A stretch of 60,043 bases of DNA from Spirochaetota bacterium. GTDB lineage: Bacteria; Spirochaetota; UBA4802; JAGODF01. Numbering within the stretch: position 1 is the stretch's first letter; every line of letters starts with the position of its first letter. The notes below the pieces were generated by a model. It was not told the origin of the DNA, searched no databases, and worked only from the letters and a program-made list of their open reading frames with translations. Positions 58,089 to 60,043 of this stretch are shown in pieces. The stretch spans positions 1 through 60,043 of the forward strand of contig JAOAAF010000003.1 of NCBI GenBank assembly GCA_026419015.1. The letters run 5' to 3'. Position numbers and translations under genes: made by a program.

Positions 58089-60043
58089 TTACACATTCTG
58101 AAGTTTATCGAGCATAATGCGCTTCTTTGGCTTGCTATAACCTTCGCTCCATTCTGAGATATTTATCTCATTGCCTTGCTCATCGTAAATTCGCACATCG
58201 AGCGCAAGACCGCGAAGCTCTTGTACAAGAACATTGAAAGATTCTGGAATTCCAGGTGCAGTCGAGGTGTGTCCTTTGACAATCGCTTCGTATATTCGTG
58301 CCCGTCCAAGCATGTCATCGGATTTCACCGTGAGGAGTTCTTGCAATGTATAGGCAGCGCCATATGCCTCAAGTGCCCACACTTCCATCTCGCCCAATCG
58401 CTGACCACCAAATTGGGCCTTTCCTCCCAATGGTTGCTGAGTGACCAATGAATATGGACCAGTTGAACGCGCATGAATTTTATCATCAACCATGTGAGCG
58501 AGTTTTAGCATATATGCTTTCCCGCACATTACCTTGTTTTCAAACTTTTCTCCTGTCCTCCCATCATACAAATCGATTTTAGAATCTTCTGGCAAACCCG
58601 CTTTTTTCAAAAGTTCAATCACATCTTTTTCAGTTGCACCATCAAAAATTGGCGTTTCCGCAATGATCTGTAACTTATCCGCTGCCCAGCCGAGTTCAGC
58701 CTCTAACAGTTGTCCCAAGTTCATGCGCGATGGCACCGACAGTGGATTAAACACAATATCCACCGGCGTACCATCAGGTAAAAACGGCATATCGTATTCG
58801 GGCAACACGCGAGAAATAACACCTTTGTTTCCATGGCGCCCAGCCATCTTATCGCCAACAGATATTTTGCGTTTGGTGGCGATGTAGACCTTCACAAGCT
58901 CTTCAACGCCTGGCGCCAATTCATCTCCCTTTTCCCGCGAAAATCTGCGAACATCAATAACAATCCCTTCAACGCCGTTTGGTACGCGCAAAGAAGTATC
59001 ACGAACTTCATGCGCTTTTTCTCCAAATATCGAATGCAATAGTTTATATTCTGGAGTTAAATCCTGTTCACCTTTTGGAGTGACTTTGCCAACAAGGATG
59101 TCGTCAGGTTTCACAAAAGCACCTATTCGCACAATCCCTTCAGCATCGAGATCGCGAAAAGCTTTTTCGCTCAAGTTTGGAATATCGCGGGTAATTGTCT
59201 CCCTCCCAAGCTTCGTTTCGCGCGCTTCAACTTCAAACTGTTCGATGTGTATTGAAGTAAACACATCCTCTTTTACCAGTCGTTCAGAAATCAGAATAGC
59301 ATCTTCGAAATTGTATCCCATCCACGGCATTAAGGCAACCAATACATTCCTACCGAGCGCAAGCCTCCCCATACTCGTTGCAGGCCCATCCGCAAGGATA
59401 TCCCCAATTTTTACTTTATCCCCTTCTTTCACCACGGGCCTTTGGTTAAAACATGTCCCCTGGTTCGTGCGCTTGAATTTCAAAAGTTCATACTCATCAA
59501 TTTCTCCACTTGCGGTTTTTACTTTAATTCTTTTCGCATCGGCATAGATTACTTCACCGGCTCTCTTCGCAACCACCAAGACACCCGAATCGTAGGCAGC
59601 AAATTTTTCAATCCCAGTTCCCACAAGCGGTATTTCTTCTTCGATAAGGGGCACAGCCTGCCGCTGCATGTTTGAGCCCATTAAAGCACGGTTAGCATCA
59701 TCGTGTTCCAAGAATGGGATTAAACTTGTCGACACAGAAAAGATCTGCGATGGGGATACGTCCATGTATCGCACTTCCGTCGGACGCACAGAAGAGTAAT
59801 TCCCCTTATGGCGACAAATGATACGCTCTTTTTCAACAAAATAGCCGTTTTCATCCAGCGGCTCATTTGCCTGTGCAATATATTCGTTTTCTTCTTCATC
59901 GGCTGTAAGATATTCAATGGTTTCGGTAACGATGCCCTTCGCTTTGTCTACGCGCCGGTACGGAGCTTCGATGAAGCCGTACTCGTTTATTTTTCCGTAT
60001 GTTGTCAGTGAGCCGATCAGTCCGATGTTCGGACCTTCAGGAG
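58089..60043 (-). CDS. rpoB: RNA polymerase beta subunit, C-terminal part, cut by window end
   Basis: About 650 C-terminal residues of RpoB; the frame stays open to the last base, where it reads [18 protein letters not shown], just past the rifampicin-resistance region. Hallmarks: [61 protein letters not shown], and the C-terminal [24 protein letters not shown]. Codon choice changes towards C- and G-ending codons (CTG, GGC, ATC, TAC) in roughly the last 100-250 bases, which may point to an assembly join. Upstream rplJ/rplL are outside. Confidence 0.98.
   Translation of the reverse strand, partial: PEGPNIGLIGSLTTYGKINEYGFIEAPYRRVDKAKGIVTETIEYLTADEEENEYIAQANEPLDENGYFVEKERIICRHKGNYSSVRPTEVRYMDVSPSQIFSVSTSLIPFLEHDDANRALMGSNMQRQAVPLIEEEIPLVGTGIEKFAAYDSGVLVVAKRAGEVIYADAKRIKVKTASGEIDEYELLKFKRTNQGTCFNQRPVVKEGDKVKIGDILADGPATSMGRLALGRNVLVALMPWMGYNFEDAILISERLVKEDVFTSIHIEQFEVEARETKLGRETITRDIPNLSEKAFRDLDAEGIVRIGAFVKPDDILVGKVTPKGEQDLTPEYKLLHSIFGEKAHEVRDTSLRVPNGVEGIVIDVRRFSREKGDELAPGVEELVKVYIATKRKISVGDKMAGRHGNKGVISRVLPEYDMPFLPDGTPVDIVFNPLSVPSRMNLGQLLEAELGWAADKLQIIAETPIFDGATEKDVIELLKKAGLPEDSKIDLYDGRTGEKFENKVMCGKAYMLKLAHMVDDKIHARSTGPYSLVTQQPLGGKAQFGGQRLGEMEVWALEAYGAAYTLQELLTVKSDDMLGRARIYEAIVKGHTSTAPGIPESFNVLVQELRGLALDVRIYDEQGNEINISEWSEGYSKPKKRIMLDKLQNV

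Overview
The window looks like chromosomal DNA of a diderm, moderately AT-rich bacterium. The diderm evidence is several proteins with signal peptides or lipoboxes plus small outer-membrane beta-barrels ending in aromatic residues. The mix of LPP20-like lipoproteins, a FliK-like/FlhB-like pair beside a YraN gene, DUF2225 next to truA, many HD-GYP proteins and a CIRCE-controlled groESL would fit a spirochaete or a neighbouring phylum. That placement is inference, not proof. Both window ends cut genes (an NSS transporter at the left, rpoB at the right). I see no tRNA, rRNA, CRISPR array, transposase or prophage gene.

Left part (1-14.4 kb, signalling and envelope): the C-terminal half of a sodium-coupled NSS transporter, two small cysteine-rich proteins, and a very long six-PAS/degenerate-GGDEF/EAL sensor on the plus strand. 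On the minus strand follow two short clusters of exported or HD-domain proteins. Beyond them lies a tight six-gene operon (transcribed from 14433 down to 7728): Lsm-like/beta-barrel protein, FN3-kelch lipoprotein, TPR-membrane-degenerate HD-GYP protein, MinD/FlhG-like ATPase, intact-looking HD-GYP protein, and a receiver-like protein that has lost its phosphorylation site. I regard this as the most interesting candidate system in the window.

14.7-24.4 kb: an AI-2E family permease. Then a second minus-strand set: FliK-like protein, stand-alone FlhB C-terminal domain, HD-GYP variant with a broken HD pair, yraN, and a 54-residue protein behind a very G-rich leader. groES-groEL with CIRCE and a strong terminator follow, then a plus-strand 14-repeat LVIVD beta-propeller-type lipoprotein with two sigma70-like promoters.

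24.4-33.8 kb: housekeeping genes (moaC, pssA, ddl, lysC), a small putative ribbon-helix-helix protein with a palindrome in front, an exported lipoprotein and barrel pair, truA with a DUF2225 gene, and an exported helical protein of unknown role.

33.8-60.0 kb: one uninterrupted minus-strand translation/transcription superblock. In transcription order: rpoB (partial), rpoC, rpsL, rpsG, fusA, tuf, then the S10-spc-alpha genes rpsJ, rplC, D, W, B, rpsS, rplV, rpsC, rplP, rpmC, rpsQ, rplN, X, E, rpsN, rpsH, rplF, R, rpsE, rpmD, rplO, secY, map, infA, rpmJ, rpsM, K, D, rpoA, rplQ. Gene order is classical, without adk. Points of interest are perfect hairpins in the str spacers, a Cys4 insertion in EF-Tu, and a 74-codon frame with tandem TGA codons between rpoC and rpsL.
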